Positions 28,718 through 41,382 of a stretch of DNA of 64,000 nt are shown here, piece after piece. The number at the start of each line of letters is the position of its first letter. Position 1 is the first letter of the stretch. A program made the position numbers and the translations under genes. Source of the stretch: Pisolithus tinctorius (Eukaryota; Basidiomycota; Agaricomycetes; Boletales; Pisolithaceae); contig JANFAH010000021.1 in assembly GCA_024663395.1 (NCBI GenBank), forward strand, positions 868,001-932,000, in the 5' to 3' direction. The notes beneath the pieces were generated by a model. It was not told the origin of the DNA. It ran no database searches and saw nothing but the letters and a program-made list of their open reading frames with translations.

Positions 28718-29194
28718 TCACGCACAGACCAGAACTCCATTACTATTGGTTAGGCAGTTATCTATTCATGATGGAGGTGTTTTTCAGCTCTGTATTGTCT
28801 TGGACCATATCGAACAACATACTCAAGTTGACCGACGCCGAGTCGGTGCCGCCACTGCCATTGCCGCATGTGCAGTCCAGATTAGTTCCAGAGAGGGAGC
28901 AGTCTTCACAGGAAGCTGAGTAGCCTCCGCTGTGTGCGTAAGTTAGTGGGGATAATTCATCCGCACTCCACTAATAACTTACCTCGAGGAAACGCACTCC
29001 AACGCCCCAGATCTATTCACGACGCAGTTATCCAAGTCGATGCTCGTGGACTGGTCGCTGCCGCTATCGGTCCGACAGGTTGCGAAGAATTCGGTATTTT
29101 CCAGGTAATAGCTGAAGCAACTGGCATCGAAGTCTTGAGCAGCACACAGGGTAGCTGCAGCCACGAAAGAGAGAGAAACGACGAGGAATCGCAT
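28718..29194 (-). CDS. Secreted cyanovirin-N homologue (CVNH lectin), copy C
   Basis: ATG at 29194-29192, stop at 28720-28718, same three exons, all introns with GT..AG. Signal peptide MRFLVVSLSFVAAATLCAAQ; mature part ASCFSYYLENTEFFATC, TSIDLDNCVVNRSGALEC, GGYSASCEDCSLSGTNLDC and ASVNLNNCLTNSNGVLVC. Closer to copy B than to A in the first exon. One Tyr-to-Ser change next to a Cys (CEDCSL versus CENCYL) separates it from the others. The TATA box lies at 29230-29240. Confidence 0.83.
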
Positions 29195-30135
29195 GGTTTC
29201 TTGCAGACTGTGTTCCAAGCCAAACGAGACCTTTATATCCTCTCGCCCCCTCCCCCCCTCCTCCTTAATCTGGTCAGCTGTTCCACGACCTGTAAGAAGT
29301 TCTAATTATACCCTTGCTTGTCTGATGTAATCACATATGTATAGATCCCGGATTCTGAGAGTGATGGTTCTAGTTGCGGGTAGGCGCACTGTACTAACTG
29401 TTGTGTAGCAAGTACTGTGACTTATGAAGTCACTACCATTCTGAAACACTTCGTACGTACATTGTGCACGGTGACCGAACGGCTCTACCTCTGAAATAAA
29501 CGCCTCATACTCGTCGGACTCGTGGTGGGCCCCCGGACTAGTCATGCGGCCGACCCAACTCTGAATCAGAAGTCATGGAAGCACAAAGTTCTCAACCGGA
29601 TATTTTTATCTTCTGTGAATACCTTGCACAACAGAGATTTATTTGTGTTTCAATACCTGGGCTTGTATGTGGGATAGAACTTGAAACGAAGTACGAAGTA
29701 TGGTTTAATCGGCTAAACTTCAACTTTAACCCATAAAATGTAACAAAACTTTGAAGTGTTTGCTCAGAACCATACTTGATCATCATATTCATATTTCAAG
29801 TTGAGTACCACATTAGAAGTCGATTCACATCCACAAAGGTCTGTGGTGTTGTGTAAGTCACATGGATCGGGGTTATATCATCCGTTTCCAAAGGGTGGGC
29901 ATGTAATATCCATCTTCAGATTATCCTTCCTGTTCGGACCTACATATATCAGACCCTGAGGGAGGAAGTGGGGATATATCAAACCTTCCCCCCAGGACAC
30001 TTCTGATTCCCGGTCACTATTTTACTTGCCGTCTGCAAATAACTTGTACTACTCCTCGATCACCGCAGCCGGTGTCCCTTTCTCATGTACTGGCACCAAG
30101 CATGCTCAGCATCCATGCTATGTGACAAGAACATA

Positions 30136-31780
30136 AACATACCGATATATTGGCCAATGTTACCCCCCTCCTCCGGAAGGATATTTTGGCAGGACAGTCA
30201 AACCTTATACCAGCGCGCGGTAACGTTCTCCAGAATTAAGGCAAATTAAGTGAGACTCATAAGAGTGATTTCAGCGAGGCGTGTCTGCAAGATACCGATA
30301 CCTTCATCGCTGATTCAGGCCGTGTGGTCCGGTGACCGGTGGCCTCATTAGTACCGTCTGGTCACCAGACTAGAGGCCGTGCTTACCACGGCCTTAGTAC
30401 ACCCGCCTCTTCGTGGGGTGGCCAGTTCTTCGCGAAGGAGAGTAGCGTCAAGCTTTCAACCCCAAAAAATACAGATGCTAAGGGGTTCATGACCAGGTGT
30501 GGACCCGCAGGTCTGCTGACGGAAACTGTTGAGTCGGTAAGTAGCTAAGAATGCCACGAAGGAGAGTACCATCAAAATAGCAACAACAGGAAATCAGATA
30601 CTGATGACCAGGAAGACCCCGGCGAAAATTCTGCTGACAAAAACCCTTAGGTCAGTTAGCACACTGAGACATTAATTGTAATTACCGTCAGGTGAGGTGA
30701 ACGTGAAGGCAAGGGACCACATGATACTTTGATGTTTGCCAAACATTAAATAGTCGGACGTTTCGTGCCAGGCCAACGATCCTATCATGATTGCATCACC
30801 GGGGGGAATGCATCCTCGTAAGTGCGACCTGCATTATGGTGACACGAGTTGTGTACCATAAGCCCTCCGAGCACTCCTGGATGCTCCTGATCAGCGATGA
30901 CAAGCACGTACACGAATCACCGTCACCTCCCCATGTCACGTACTTTTCCACACACAGAACCTGTCACCGTAAAGAGCTTCCCCACCGATTAGTGACTGAT
31001 AACACAACGTCAAGCGCGGGGTAAGCACTGAAAAGGCTGTCGACGCAGACGAAGTCCACAACAGTGGTGCCGTGAAACCGAAAAATCCAATCTTTCAATT
31101 TCATAGCACCACTGTTGAGAGTCACCGTCCAAGTTAACGTCCTAGCAGGGCAAAACACACCGTCCAATAGCAGGGGAGCAGCAGATGGAAAGATGTGCAT
31201 ATCCGTCAACGAGCTACGGTCAACAGTGCCCCACCGAAACATATCCCCCACAAGCGGACCACAAGAGCTGGGGGGAGAAGGGAAACGTCCGGACCGAGTG
31301 TGTTACGAGAACACGGGAACCGGACCGCTAAAAACACGAACACCAGGCCAGCAACCTGCGCGGTGGGTTCGCTACGTGCCTGAGAACACTTGTAACCTTG
31401 CCACTAAGCTCATTGATATGGTGTTCCAACAAAGGGTAATAAACATAACCGGGTCACGGTGGGAGATGCGTCGTCGTAAATGTGACCTGCTAGTTGTATA
31501 ACTTACACATGAATGGAAGAAAGGTATGACAGAGGGTTGGCTGGCAACTAGGCCCTATACCATACAACAAGAATCGCGAGTGCCTCGCTCACAAGAAAAT
31601 TAATAAAGACAGATGAGGCGTACGGTAGTAGCTACGTGACTGGCAACACCCGTACATATTACTCGTACAGAACAACATGACGGGAAAAAAGCGGAAATAA
31701 TCGAGAAGAAACATAAAAGCGTGGAGACAGACACGACGTTAAAAAAAGACATATACATCATGACACTCGTGGCGTGGGTG
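30136..31780. other. Stretch without a recognised gene
   Basis: ORFs of up to 128 codons occur (31115-31501 plus strand, 31251-30964 minus strand) but neither resembles a known family. Two diverged copies of a block of about 120 bp follow each other at about 30430-30660, sharing GAAGGAGAGTA and ATGACCAGG. Base composition and poor frames suggest old transposon or pseudogene sequence. Confidence 0.4.
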
Positions 31781-31796
31781 AAGACACTGCTCGGGT

Positions 31797-33020
31797 TTAC
31801 GCACTGGCTGGCTTTGCGCACACCCTGCGGTGTTCTTCCCAATCCTTCTTCTGGTGCTCCGGGGAACAATATTTGACGAGTCTGCACTTGCTGCATACAA
31901 GGCCGTTTTTAGTGGTGCCACTATTGCATTCCCTATTGCTGTTGCTCTGAGAACCCTCGCTGCTCGTTTCACCGTCGCCCTGCCGTGTATCCTCACTGAA
32001 GGAAGCGGTGCAATCGACCCAGTTACACATTTCCTTGGCTCTAACTCTCTTTCCATACTTTCCACCACGTTTAACGGATAAAACGACTGCTCCTTCGAGG
32101 CCGCGTCGAGGGAAGCGGATCATTTCGCAATCGTCGTTGCAGCAGGGGTTTGGACATCCGCTGGGGAAATCGTAAAAGATATCTTCTGCGGGTACGAAGA
32201 GCGAGTGTGTGAACAGGATTTGGGAATATGAGGTAGTTTGATGGGAGAATAAAATGATGAAGGGTGGGCGTTTTTCGTACAGGATTGCACGGAAGGCGAG
32301 GTCGATCTGAGGGAAACACGGAGTACGTCTCTGTCTGAGCAGTGTGTGGGTGAGACGCATGTCTATGACACTGGGATGAGACAAGGGGATAGAAAGGAAA
32401 ATGGAAGGGGGAGAGACATACGTTCGTATTGGATTTGGCTTTCTCTGCTTGGTTTACATTTCTTTCCGTAGGCATAACGGCAGACCAGTTTGAAATAGTC
32501 GGTGATGTCGTCCATCTCCTGCTTCTTTACATCCGTGACTATGATGTACACGTCGTCACAGCCATGATCATGCATCCCCCTGAGAATCATGAGTTCGGGT
32601 AACTGTAGGAACCGAGTGCGATGCCAAGTTAACGGTGAGCAAGGAGAGTGAATATTGAGTTACCATGGTGAACACGACGGGCATCATGGAGAGTTTCCTG
32701 TCCTGCATGGATCGATGGTGGTAAACGTGAGTTGTCCAGGTGCGGTCGAGGGGAATGAGTCTGCTGGTGTCGACGGTGCGACAGAAAATATTCTCGGGGA
32801 CGAAATCGCCCTTGTTCCAAGCGATGACCTGGCGTTTTAGAGTGTTTGCAGCGTGCTTGCGCTGCCTTATGTTTTGGAACCATTCCCAGTACGCGTCGTT
32901 GCGGTGTTCCAGCCACTTGTCGATGAGGATGTCAGTAGCGTCGTGGTCGAGTGTCTTGCAGACCAGTTCACTCATTCCGAGGGTTGGCTGGGACAGAGCA
33001 GAGTAATGGCCGGCGCCCAT
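31797..33020 (-). CDS. MYND-type zinc finger protein with degenerate finger
   Basis: Three exons (33020-32664, 32602-32422, 32362-31797) join in frame to 367 aa. The N-terminal part is helical (ELVCKTLDHDATDILIDKWLEHR). The C-terminus holds a MYND finger: ECNSGTTKNGLVCSKCRLVKYCSPEHQKKDWEEHRRVC. MYND fingers are protein-interaction modules binding Pro-rich peptides. Two ligands deviate: the first CxxC pair has only one Cys, and the usual SPECQ is SPEHQ, where His may replace Cys. Many basidiomycetes carry such orphan MYND proteins of unknown role. The start fits the end of conserved sequence and a divergent promoter towards the gene at 34136. Confidence 0.8.
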
Positions 33021-34135
33021 CGTCTGCGAGGATGCCTTGCGTTGAGATATCGAAGAAACGTTACGGCAAGATGAGTTTACTACACTAGGCGATTACTTAG
33101 GGACCTGCAATTGTCCCCTGCCACGAATAGGCCTGCCCTAAACAACGTGCTCAGCATACCATCAGAGTTGTCATCTATGGAAGCTTGTTCCCATCACAAG
33201 CACTTGGTCGATTGTCTTTTGACTCCTCCAGCAGCTCAATGAACAGCTTGCCCCAGGTTATCAGGCTGCCTCATGGGAGGCTGAACCGATACTGGAATTT
33301 CTCTGGCTCGCTAGTATCGAATCAGCTGACATGCTTTAGGTGCATGGTGTAGTGAGACATTTCCACTGCAGGAAGCCATCTTATATCCGCCCTAGGCGAG
33401 GTCGCCATCAGGGAGATTCGGGACGGGGACGCGGAGAGCCAGGCATCGCTCCGCTCCTCGGATGGATGATTCGAGGTACGGTCGACTCAGAAGAGATCTG
33501 GTGCCTACCAGAGGTATTCCTGCCATCCTGGGCGTAGCATCTCTGGCACACACTACCAAATACATAGCGTCGGCTTGCAGCCTCGATTCACAGGGACAAA
33601 GTACCTTCTGCGACGAATTTAACTGAGCAGCACCGTATTGTAATGCTCTCCTGGGCGAGGGCGTGAGAGAAGCCCAAAGCGTGGTTAATTGTGATCTTCG
33701 CTATCACTCCGCGCTGAGCTGTGGGTCCAGAGGCGTTCCTTTTGACATTTCCTGAATGATAAGTTGTATCGTGTCATCTTGCCAGTCACAATTGGTGGGG
33801 GTAAATATAAGGACGGTCGTCAGCTTGGCTGTGTTGGACTCCCGTGGAGCACTGGAGGAGAGCACTAGTGTCCGTTCCATTTTCTTGGAACATCTTAGCC
33901 AGCGCTGCTCGGGTAGCTGTCTGGTCATCGGCAACGGCGAAGAACGGGTCAATTGTCCCTTTTCTTCCTCCACAATTGGACGGGGCGTATTAATACGTTT
34001 TGAGAACCTCCGACCATTGTCTACTGGAACACATCCAAGCCCTCCTCGCCCGTTGCTACATACACACAAACCGCTGTTGGCCAGCTCGCCTGCCAGGTAA
34101 TAATAAGAGTCCTCCTATCCCCGATCGTCTCTCTT
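33021..34135. other. Divergent intergenic region, nothing recognised
   Basis: About 1.1 kb between two divergent genes. ORFs at 33340-33537 and 33704-34100 overlap on opposite strands and look accidental. I see no RNA gene or repeat. Confidence 0.4.
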
Positions 34136-36443
34136 ATGGTGTCGCTTTTTCGTCGCTCGCAGCGCAGTAGCGCCCCCGCCATGTCCTCACAACCTGCGCA
34201 AGGATGGCATCCGAACCCACAGCTGATGCAACAGCAAGCCCAACCACCTCACATGCCACCCGCTGGTTGGACCGGTAGTTGGCCCCCTGCCGCCGGATTC
34301 CCTCCTGGATATCCAGGCCCGCCTCCGATGCCTCACGGCGCCCCCTCGCGCTGGAATGCCGGCTCCTGGCAATACAACCCCCACATGCAAAACGGACAAC
34401 AACCATGGGCACCCGGAATGGGCTGGGGCATGCCCCCCAATTACAACCCATACAAACGTGTTCCTCGCCCGGCCTCTCCGAGTTATTGGAAAACTGAACT
34501 CACCGATAATGGCTTGGGATTGGAAGGTATGGTAAAGAGGTGCGTTGGGGTTGTGATTGACGCCTCTTACTATATCACTCCATGCTTGTTTTTTTTGATG
34601 GTACGCTAACGAAATGAAAATTATATTATGGCGCTTGCAGAGAGAGAAAGGAGGATCAAGATAGCGATGAACCTCACACACCCTGGATATGGAGTCCACC
34701 TAGTCTGCTAACAGATGGCGAGGATCGTCCACGGCCGGAACGCACCTTCGATCTCCGTCGCGAAGGCTCTTCATCATCAGGTACTCATCATGCTCGCGCT
34801 GCCTCAACGCCTGTGCGAGAACCTGCCACCAATGCGGACAGAAGGGCGGCTTCGTACGATACACCGGTCAATCGGTCGTTTGATCATGCGACCGCCAACA
34901 GCACACCCGTGCGCCCTACCACTACTGCTCAACCGTACCATCAAACCCCCGACCGAGTCACTCCGTCGCGTGGAGAATATATTTATCGCTCTAACAGTAC
35001 CCCTCACGAGACTCATCACACGACCGCTCCAGGACGCCAATCATCTGAACATGCCCGCAGGTCCTCCAGCCACCAGCGTTCTTCATCAACCGGACCATCA
35101 TCATCATCTCACCACCACTCAACGTTGGTCCGTGGGGAGTCGTTCAGCACCGGTCGCTCAAATGGACATGCACTCCCGGCAAATCAATACCCGGCTCCGA
35201 CAACAGCAACCACTTCAGCGTCAAGCACGGCCAACGGGCGTGCTATCCAACAGCCAACGTACACTCAAGAACCAGACTCCTATTCCTCCAGGGCGGAGCT
35301 CCAACCTACGTTTTCAGCTAATATTGTGCGAACGCCAGTCCACTACCAATCACCCCGTCGCAGCACGGACGAGGGAAGACATGCATCTCGTTCACCTTCC
35401 AGACACGGCCCTCCGCCCAGCTCAAATCAAGGGCGAGCAGTCCCCTCTGCACAACCTCTGATGAGGCACTCATCCATGCCAACGGCGACTTCGTCTCGCG
35501 ACCCTTACTCGAACTTTGCAGAAGACATGTCCAGTGGATTGCCCCCCGTCTCTTCAGCCCCTCGCTCATCTAGAAGCACAGGTCCCTTAACGCGCAGTCG
35601 CACCGAACCATCTGTCGGGCTGAACTTGACCACGATACCCGAGACCGCCTCTTCAACTTCTAGTGGAGACCAATTTTTTGCGCCTCTCGCTGAACCGTTC
35701 TCGTCATCTGACGAATCATCACCCGATCCGTCGCCTCGCTTGGGAAACAGGCGGTCTCCGTACTCGAACGATCCATCTCCCAACCGTTCTCCACGTGCTC
35801 GGCACAACCGGTCACCTTACGGTACCGGACGTTCTCCGGGAGAACCACGGCAAGATGAGCACCGCCCTTCTCCGTATTCCAGTAGACCCTCACCAGATCC
35901 CTCCCCGCGGCATCACGACTCCCGTCGATCATCATCCCACTCCAACGGACCTTCGCCACGCACACCAAATAATCCGTCCCCGCAGCACCGCCCATCGCCT
36001 TACTCCAACAGCAGACGTGAGAATCCACTCCCAGCTCCGCCAATGGAGCGCCCCACCCTCTCAGGGTCACAGCCTCCAATGCAAGAATCCCCACCGGCAA
36101 ACTGGTCCCGCAGGGTGCGCTACGGGTTTTGGAACAGGCGCGGCGACCACCTCACGCCGAACTTGTACGTCGTTTACGCACCGGAAGATCGTGCGTATCC
36201 TTCCGAGCTCCGGAACTATCCAGATGAGAGGGGAGGGTTCCAGGACCATCATGGGACGTTCATTCCCGCGGCGGACCGCCCGGAGCTGCCTGCTTCTCTG
36301 CCGCAGCGCGGACGACCGCCAGCTCAGCCTTACGATAGCGTGAGTCCCACCATACTTGGATGTGTTCTGGCGTTGCACGCCACTAACTTCCTTTTTTTGG
36401 CCTGTTGCTGGTCTAGTTTGTGGTGTACAAATATTTCCCATGA
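34136..36443 (+). CDS. Pro/Ser-rich intrinsically disordered protein
   Basis: Three exons (34136-34539, 34641-36339, 36417-36443) give about 709 aa. The N-terminus is Pro/Gln/Met/Gly-rich (PPGYPGPPPMPHG). The middle is a Ser/Thr/Arg/His-rich low-complexity stretch with repeated SPY and RSPY motifs and PSPDPSPR, possible proline-directed phosphosites. Two short blocks look ordered: PASPSYWKTELTDNGLGLEGM and the C-terminal RRVRYGFWNRRGDHLTPNLYVVY..YPSELRNYPDERGGF. The last exon adds FVVYKYFP. No enzyme domain is visible. I recognise the block structure as typical of basidiomycete-specific conserved proteins, with no known function. Confidence 0.72.
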
Positions 36444-36772
36444 TATCGCTCACATGAGTATGGGCGCTTCCCATGGGAGTAAATGAAGAGGTTGACCATT
36501 TATATGCTTTATTTAACGACAATACGCGGGCCGAAAGAACGACCAACTTGTCGAGCAGATCACGTAGGGAGAAGTAGGGAGAGATATTGGTTCCAGATTG
36601 TGATTCTGTATAAGTAGTGCATAAATACGCATGAGGCATGAACACTTATCCAGACAATGTGATGGTGTACAAAGAAAGGATCACGAGTGAAACACCGAGA
36701 GGGCAATATGAGACAGTGAAAGAAGCAGAAAGAAAGAAAGAGAAGTACATGAGAGTAGCGAGAAACCTGGCA

Positions 36773-39700
36773 TTATAGGCCGATACCACCATGTTTGTTA
36801 CGCATGTGGTCGTATATACCTTCGCCTCTGGGGAACACTGCAAGACACTCCCAACATATGTGCGACTGACACCGGATGCAGGTCATATGGTTGCATCCCT
36901 CGCTGCGCTCGATCGGAACCCTACACACAGGACAGTCCTTGACGTCATTATCCGACCGCCATTGCCAGAACAATTTATCATCCGCTGCATCACGCTCCTC
37001 ACATGTCATGCCGTCGTGGTACTCTATGTGACACGCAGGGCATATGTGGGTGAGGCACGATGGGCATTGGAGGACAGTGTTGCGTGGCGCAGAACGGTAG
37101 ATCTGGATGCAGTCGGGGACCGGGCAGTGATGGAATTCGTCGGGTCGGCTGTGCACATGTGTCCAGAATGCTGCATCAACGACCGCATCGAACTCAGCTG
37201 CAGTAAGAAGCTCCCGTGCGAGGCTGAGCGGGATGCGTTCCGAACAGCACGCCTCGTTACCGAGGCAGGTAAGCGGGAACGTTTTGTTGTCGACGGCTGA
37301 TGACAGATATCCGACGAGACAACCTCGGCACCACTGGTGACCGCACGGAAGGAAGGTGGGTAAGACCGGGTCGTTGAAGCAGACGGGACATATGGCACCC
37401 GATTGAGAGGGTTCCACTCCTTGTCGGCTTTGGGCGTCCTGTACCGCCTTGCACGCAATGCGGAAGGTTTGCTCGTTTCCACGGACGATAAGAGCGCGTT
37501 TGCCGTAATGGAGGTAGCAATTCTCTGCGCCAAAGGTTTCTTGAAGCCTGGTCAGGTCTTCGCTGAGGAACAAACCAAGCGTTCGGCCCGGAAGAGGTAT
37601 ATCCCACAACAGTTGCGATTGAACCTCCACGATCTTGCGAACGATCTCCTGCTTTACAAGGTGACGGCGTGTGATCGTGCCCATGACAGTCACGATGCGA
37701 CTAGATCCGCGAACTTGAACTTCGACACCAGGGTATTCCCTTTGTAGTTGATGGATGAACGACAAACCGGTAGGGCCGGTCAGGAAGTCGTCCCAGATGG
37801 GCTTCTTGTTGAACATGACGGTGTCCCCACGAAGAAGCTGTTCGAACTCGTATTTTAGATGACTAAGAAGAAGGGAGTCTTCGCACGACACTCTAATGAA
37901 CACCGGGCCATCCGCCATGCCATTGATATCCCCCTTCTCGCTCAATGTAATACCGGGACCGTACCGCTGCGACCACGACCGACGCAACCACGTCAGGTCA
38001 TCTTGTAATTTGCGGTATATGGTGCACGGGAGCGTGTAAGACATACTGAGAACATGTCGCACAGAAATGGGTGTGCGACCCAAGAACGCGAAATTTTGGC
38101 CGTCGAGAGAGTCTTGGGCATGGCGGGCCTCCGCATGACTCGAAAACCTAACCCAGGCCTTGACCGCTCCATCCCTGTACGGAGGAGGGAGATCATCGAA
38201 ACTGATAACTGTCCCATAGTTTTCTAGTATCGAACGCAGCGTCTGCATCGCGCGTTCGATGGACGTATAGTTGGGACGCTCCAACATGATCGATTCTACA
38301 TCCCCCCCTAAATTTCGAATATCCTGTTCTGTTGTTTCGGAAGGTAGGTGTCTGAACACGACGTTGTATGCGCCAACAGCAGGAAGCCCGTCGTACAAAT
38401 CGGCAGTTACGAGGCTATCCCCCATTCGGGTATTGGAAACGGAGTCCATGACAGCCCGCGCGCCTTTGAGGGTGGCGTAACCACCGTAGCCCATACGGTG
38501 AGGCGACTGCCACGTCACACAGACATCGGTGTCAGTGACGACCATGTTTCCCTTCTTGAAGTTGTTAATGGACAACCTAGCCGTCAAGTGCTGATCGTGA
38601 AACTCTTGTCCGTGCAGGGCTGTAGCAGCCTTCATGGCCTCGGCAGGGGACGAAAACTGCGCTTTGACGACGAACGATTTTTTCGTAGTACTTTCCGGGA
38701 CGATGAGCGAATCCACATGACCATACTGCGATAGCAATCCCCTGATGACGTTTGACGATATTCCAGGCGCAACATTTCCTAGATGAACCCATCGGCTCTC
38801 GAAGCCTGTGACTACCTCTTGAACCTCAAAGCCTCTGTCCAATCTGACCTTGATGTGGTCAGCAATCACCGTACCAAAGAGTGGCTCCAGAGATGGGGCT
38901 GGCTTGTCAAGTGCTTTCTGTAAACAAAGGAATCAACACTCGTATATGCACGATTCTCAACGAAACGTACTGCGTGTGCATAACGACAGACGCGCCAGTT
39001 ACACTGTCCCCTCAGCCAATCTCGGCACGTGACATCCAAATCGTGTACAAAGGGACAAAAGAACCTCTGGCATATATCCTGCCGCCATTTGGCACAGGTC
39101 TCTGGCTGCCTGCTATGCAGATATGGACAAGGAGATCTTCTGCAAGTACCCTGTGGCCAATCCAGGCACGTTTCTGGAAGCCTCTCCTGGACAGGTATCC
39201 GTGGGGGTCTGATGTTAACGTCGGAAGTGCGCGGCGGGACCGAACGGGAGTCAAGTGTTGGTGGAACGGTGCCGTTGGAGCATCCGTTTAGCTTGGGGTT
39301 GTCGAATGTGGAGGGCTGGGCGGAAATGCGCGCATGCACGGGAGGGGGATGAGAAGAGGGCGCGCCGCTCGGGCGCGGGTAGCCGTTGGCCGGCGACTCG
39401 CCGTGGCCATCCGGCGTACCCTTGGCCTGCTGAAGGCTCTGTCTAGGTATAACACTACTTTTTCTCGGTTCAGCAGGAGTTGCACGGCACTCTTGACCAA
39501 CATGGGGTGGCACGCCGTTGGGGCGTGAGTGGCCGTTGGCCGGCGACTCGCTGTGGCTATCCAGCATACCTTTGGTGTGCTGAGGGCTCGGTCTAGATAT
39601 AGCACTACCTTTTCTTGGCTCAGAAGTAGTTGTGCGACATTCTTGAGCAACATGGGATGACACGCCGTTCGGGCGTGAGTGACCGTTGGCCGGCGACCCG

Positions 39701-41382
39701 CTGTGGCCATCCAGCGCACCTTTGGCCTGCTGGATGCTCGGCCTGGATAAAGCACTACTTTTTACTGGTTCAATAGGTGATATGCGACACCCTTGAGTAA
39801 CATGAGATGCCGCGCCGTTCGCGCATGAGTGGCGGTTTCTTGGTTCGGCAGGACTTGTGCGGCATTCTTCAGCAACATGAGATGACGCGCCATTCGGGCG
39901 TGAGTGGCCATTGGCCGGGGACTCGGCGTGGCGATCTGGCGTACTTTTGGCCTGCTGAGGGCTCGGTCTAGATGTGGCGCTACTTTTGCTTGGTTCAGCA
40001 GGAATTGTCCGGCATTCTTGAACAACAGAGGATGACACGCCGTTCGGGCGTGAGTGACTGTTGGCCGGCGACCCGCCGTGGCCATCCGGCGTACCTTTGG
40101 CCTGCTGAAGGCTCGGTCTGGGTAAAGCACTACCACTTTTTACCGGTTCAACAGGTGTTATGCGACAATCTCGGTTAACATGAGATGACGCGCCGTTCGG
40201 GCGTGAGTTGCTGTTGGCTGGCGACTCGCGGTGGCCATCCAGCGTACCTTTGGCCTGCTGAGGGCTCGGTCTGGGTACAACGCTACTTTCTCTTGGTTCG
40301 GCGGGAGTTGTGAGCGATTCCCGAGCAACCTCGGTTGGCTTGGAAGGAGTGTTGGATATGGTGCAGTGTGTCATCAACCAATCGATGGAAAGTGATGTTT
40401 TCTTCTCGGACGAACACGAAGAAGGCTCCTTGCACGCATCCTCCGAAACGTCCACGGAAGTCTCAGGCTTCCGCTCGTGTAAAAACGGGCAGGGGGAGTT
40501 ATTGCAGGAACCTTTCAACCAAGCCTCACAGGGGAAGGTCGGTTGCGCGTGTTGGAATGGGCAGATATATTTATTGCATCTACCCATCCTCAACCAAACC
40601 AAACACGCCCCGGGTTGGAGTTCGTGCAAGTATCGACAAGGAGACTTGGTACACCTGCCCATTAGCCAATGGTCACAAGTCTCGCCACGCCGTCCGCGAG
40701 GTGGTAACTGTTGTTCCGGTTGGGGAGGAAGGTGCGCTGAATGGGGGGTTTCAACACGAGGAGACTGACACGGCGCAGGGGGAGGCACTTTGACGCAGAT
40801 CGACGTTGGTTCCGGGGAAGACATGTGGCTGCGCACCAACGAATTGTGTTGCTCGAAAACCGAATAGTCGAGCGGGATACTATCTTGCGGCTGTACATGT
40901 GGCACGCTTTGGATCTTCTGTACATACAAGGACCAACAGAATAGTCAATTAACAGATAGCGGTGGGTGCGTAGCGTGGTATGTACATACCCTAACACCTC
41001 TCGTAGGTACATGTTTTCCTCTTGGTCTACCCCTCGCGCGAGCAGGCGATGGTGGCGTCACACGAGGAGCCACAGGAAGTTTAATGGCGACGTCCTCACT
41101 TGGGAAAGACACTGCGGACGTCGAAGAAGAAGACGACTGCGACTGCTGGATGGGTGGTGGCGACACCGTCTGATGTGCTGTGGTACTGATGGTGGATGCT
41201 ACTGCTGGTTTACGTGCTGGTTTTGGGGGAAGGCCCGGTGGTGTTAACGGGACGTTTGGAAGAACTGTCATCATCTTCGCGGTAGACAATGGCTGGTTGA
41301 GGGTAGCGATGTCGTTGCTGCCTCCTTGAGGCCCCAGCTGAACCGGAAACTTATTTGGGGGGTGGGAGAATTGCGCTGGCAT
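36773..41382 (-). CDS. Giant CCCH zinc finger - RRM - RBR (RING-IBR-RING) E3 ubiquitin ligase
   Basis: Three exons (41382-40990, 40917-38971, 38917-36773), all in phase 0, give about 1494 aa. Three CCCH fingers start near residue 212 (CDHWLMGRCTKSPCRYLH and two more). Next comes a repeat region (39330-40330), then three further CCCH fingers ending CRDWLRGQCNWRVCRYAH. Exon 3 starts with RRM-like segments (WVHLGNVAPGISSNVIRGLL). The RBR module lies at about residues 1287-1480: RING1 CPVCFNDPVLPTFLPCGHQW, IBR CPSCLTHICPACHIEYH, RING2 CPVCRVPIERSEGCNHMTC. The Cys of GCNHM is the expected thioester-forming residue. RNA-binding fingers joined to an RBR ligase point to ubiquitylation guided by RNA or ribonucleoproteins; that is inference. 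Related proteins occur in other mushrooms. Confidence 0.88.
39330..40330 (-). repeat. Coding ~150-bp tandem repeat in the RBR ligase gene
   Basis: About six to seven copies of a unit of some 50 codons with the landmarks SPANGHSRPNG, SSHV, ECRT.PAEP and RPSPQQAKGTPDGH. One copy is short: PAEPRNRHSCANGAASHV joins two units with about 25 codons missing, and the frame is kept. The array separates the two groups of CCCH fingers and is predicted to be disordered. Confidence 0.8.

Larger units (their letters stand above)
27352..30135. repeat. Tandem unit C (nuclease remnant + CVNH)
   Basis: Third copy of the unit. It starts at about 27352 with the shared promoter block, holds a nuclease remnant with an internal deletion and an intact CVNH gene, and ends at about 30135, where resemblance to the unit ends (CAAGCATGCTCAGCATCCATG). 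It carries extra sequence near 29630-29870 that I do not see in A or B. Confidence 0.7.

Noticed and set aside
34187..36645. Long ORFs opposite and in other frames of the Pro/Ser-rich gene
   Set aside because: High G/C and repeats keep several frames open. Only the listed frame joins across introns with proper splice sites and has the ordered C-terminal block.
36791..37747. Plus-strand ORFs opposite the RBR ligase
   Set aside because: They lie antisense to conserved RING and IBR motifs and have no motif of their own.
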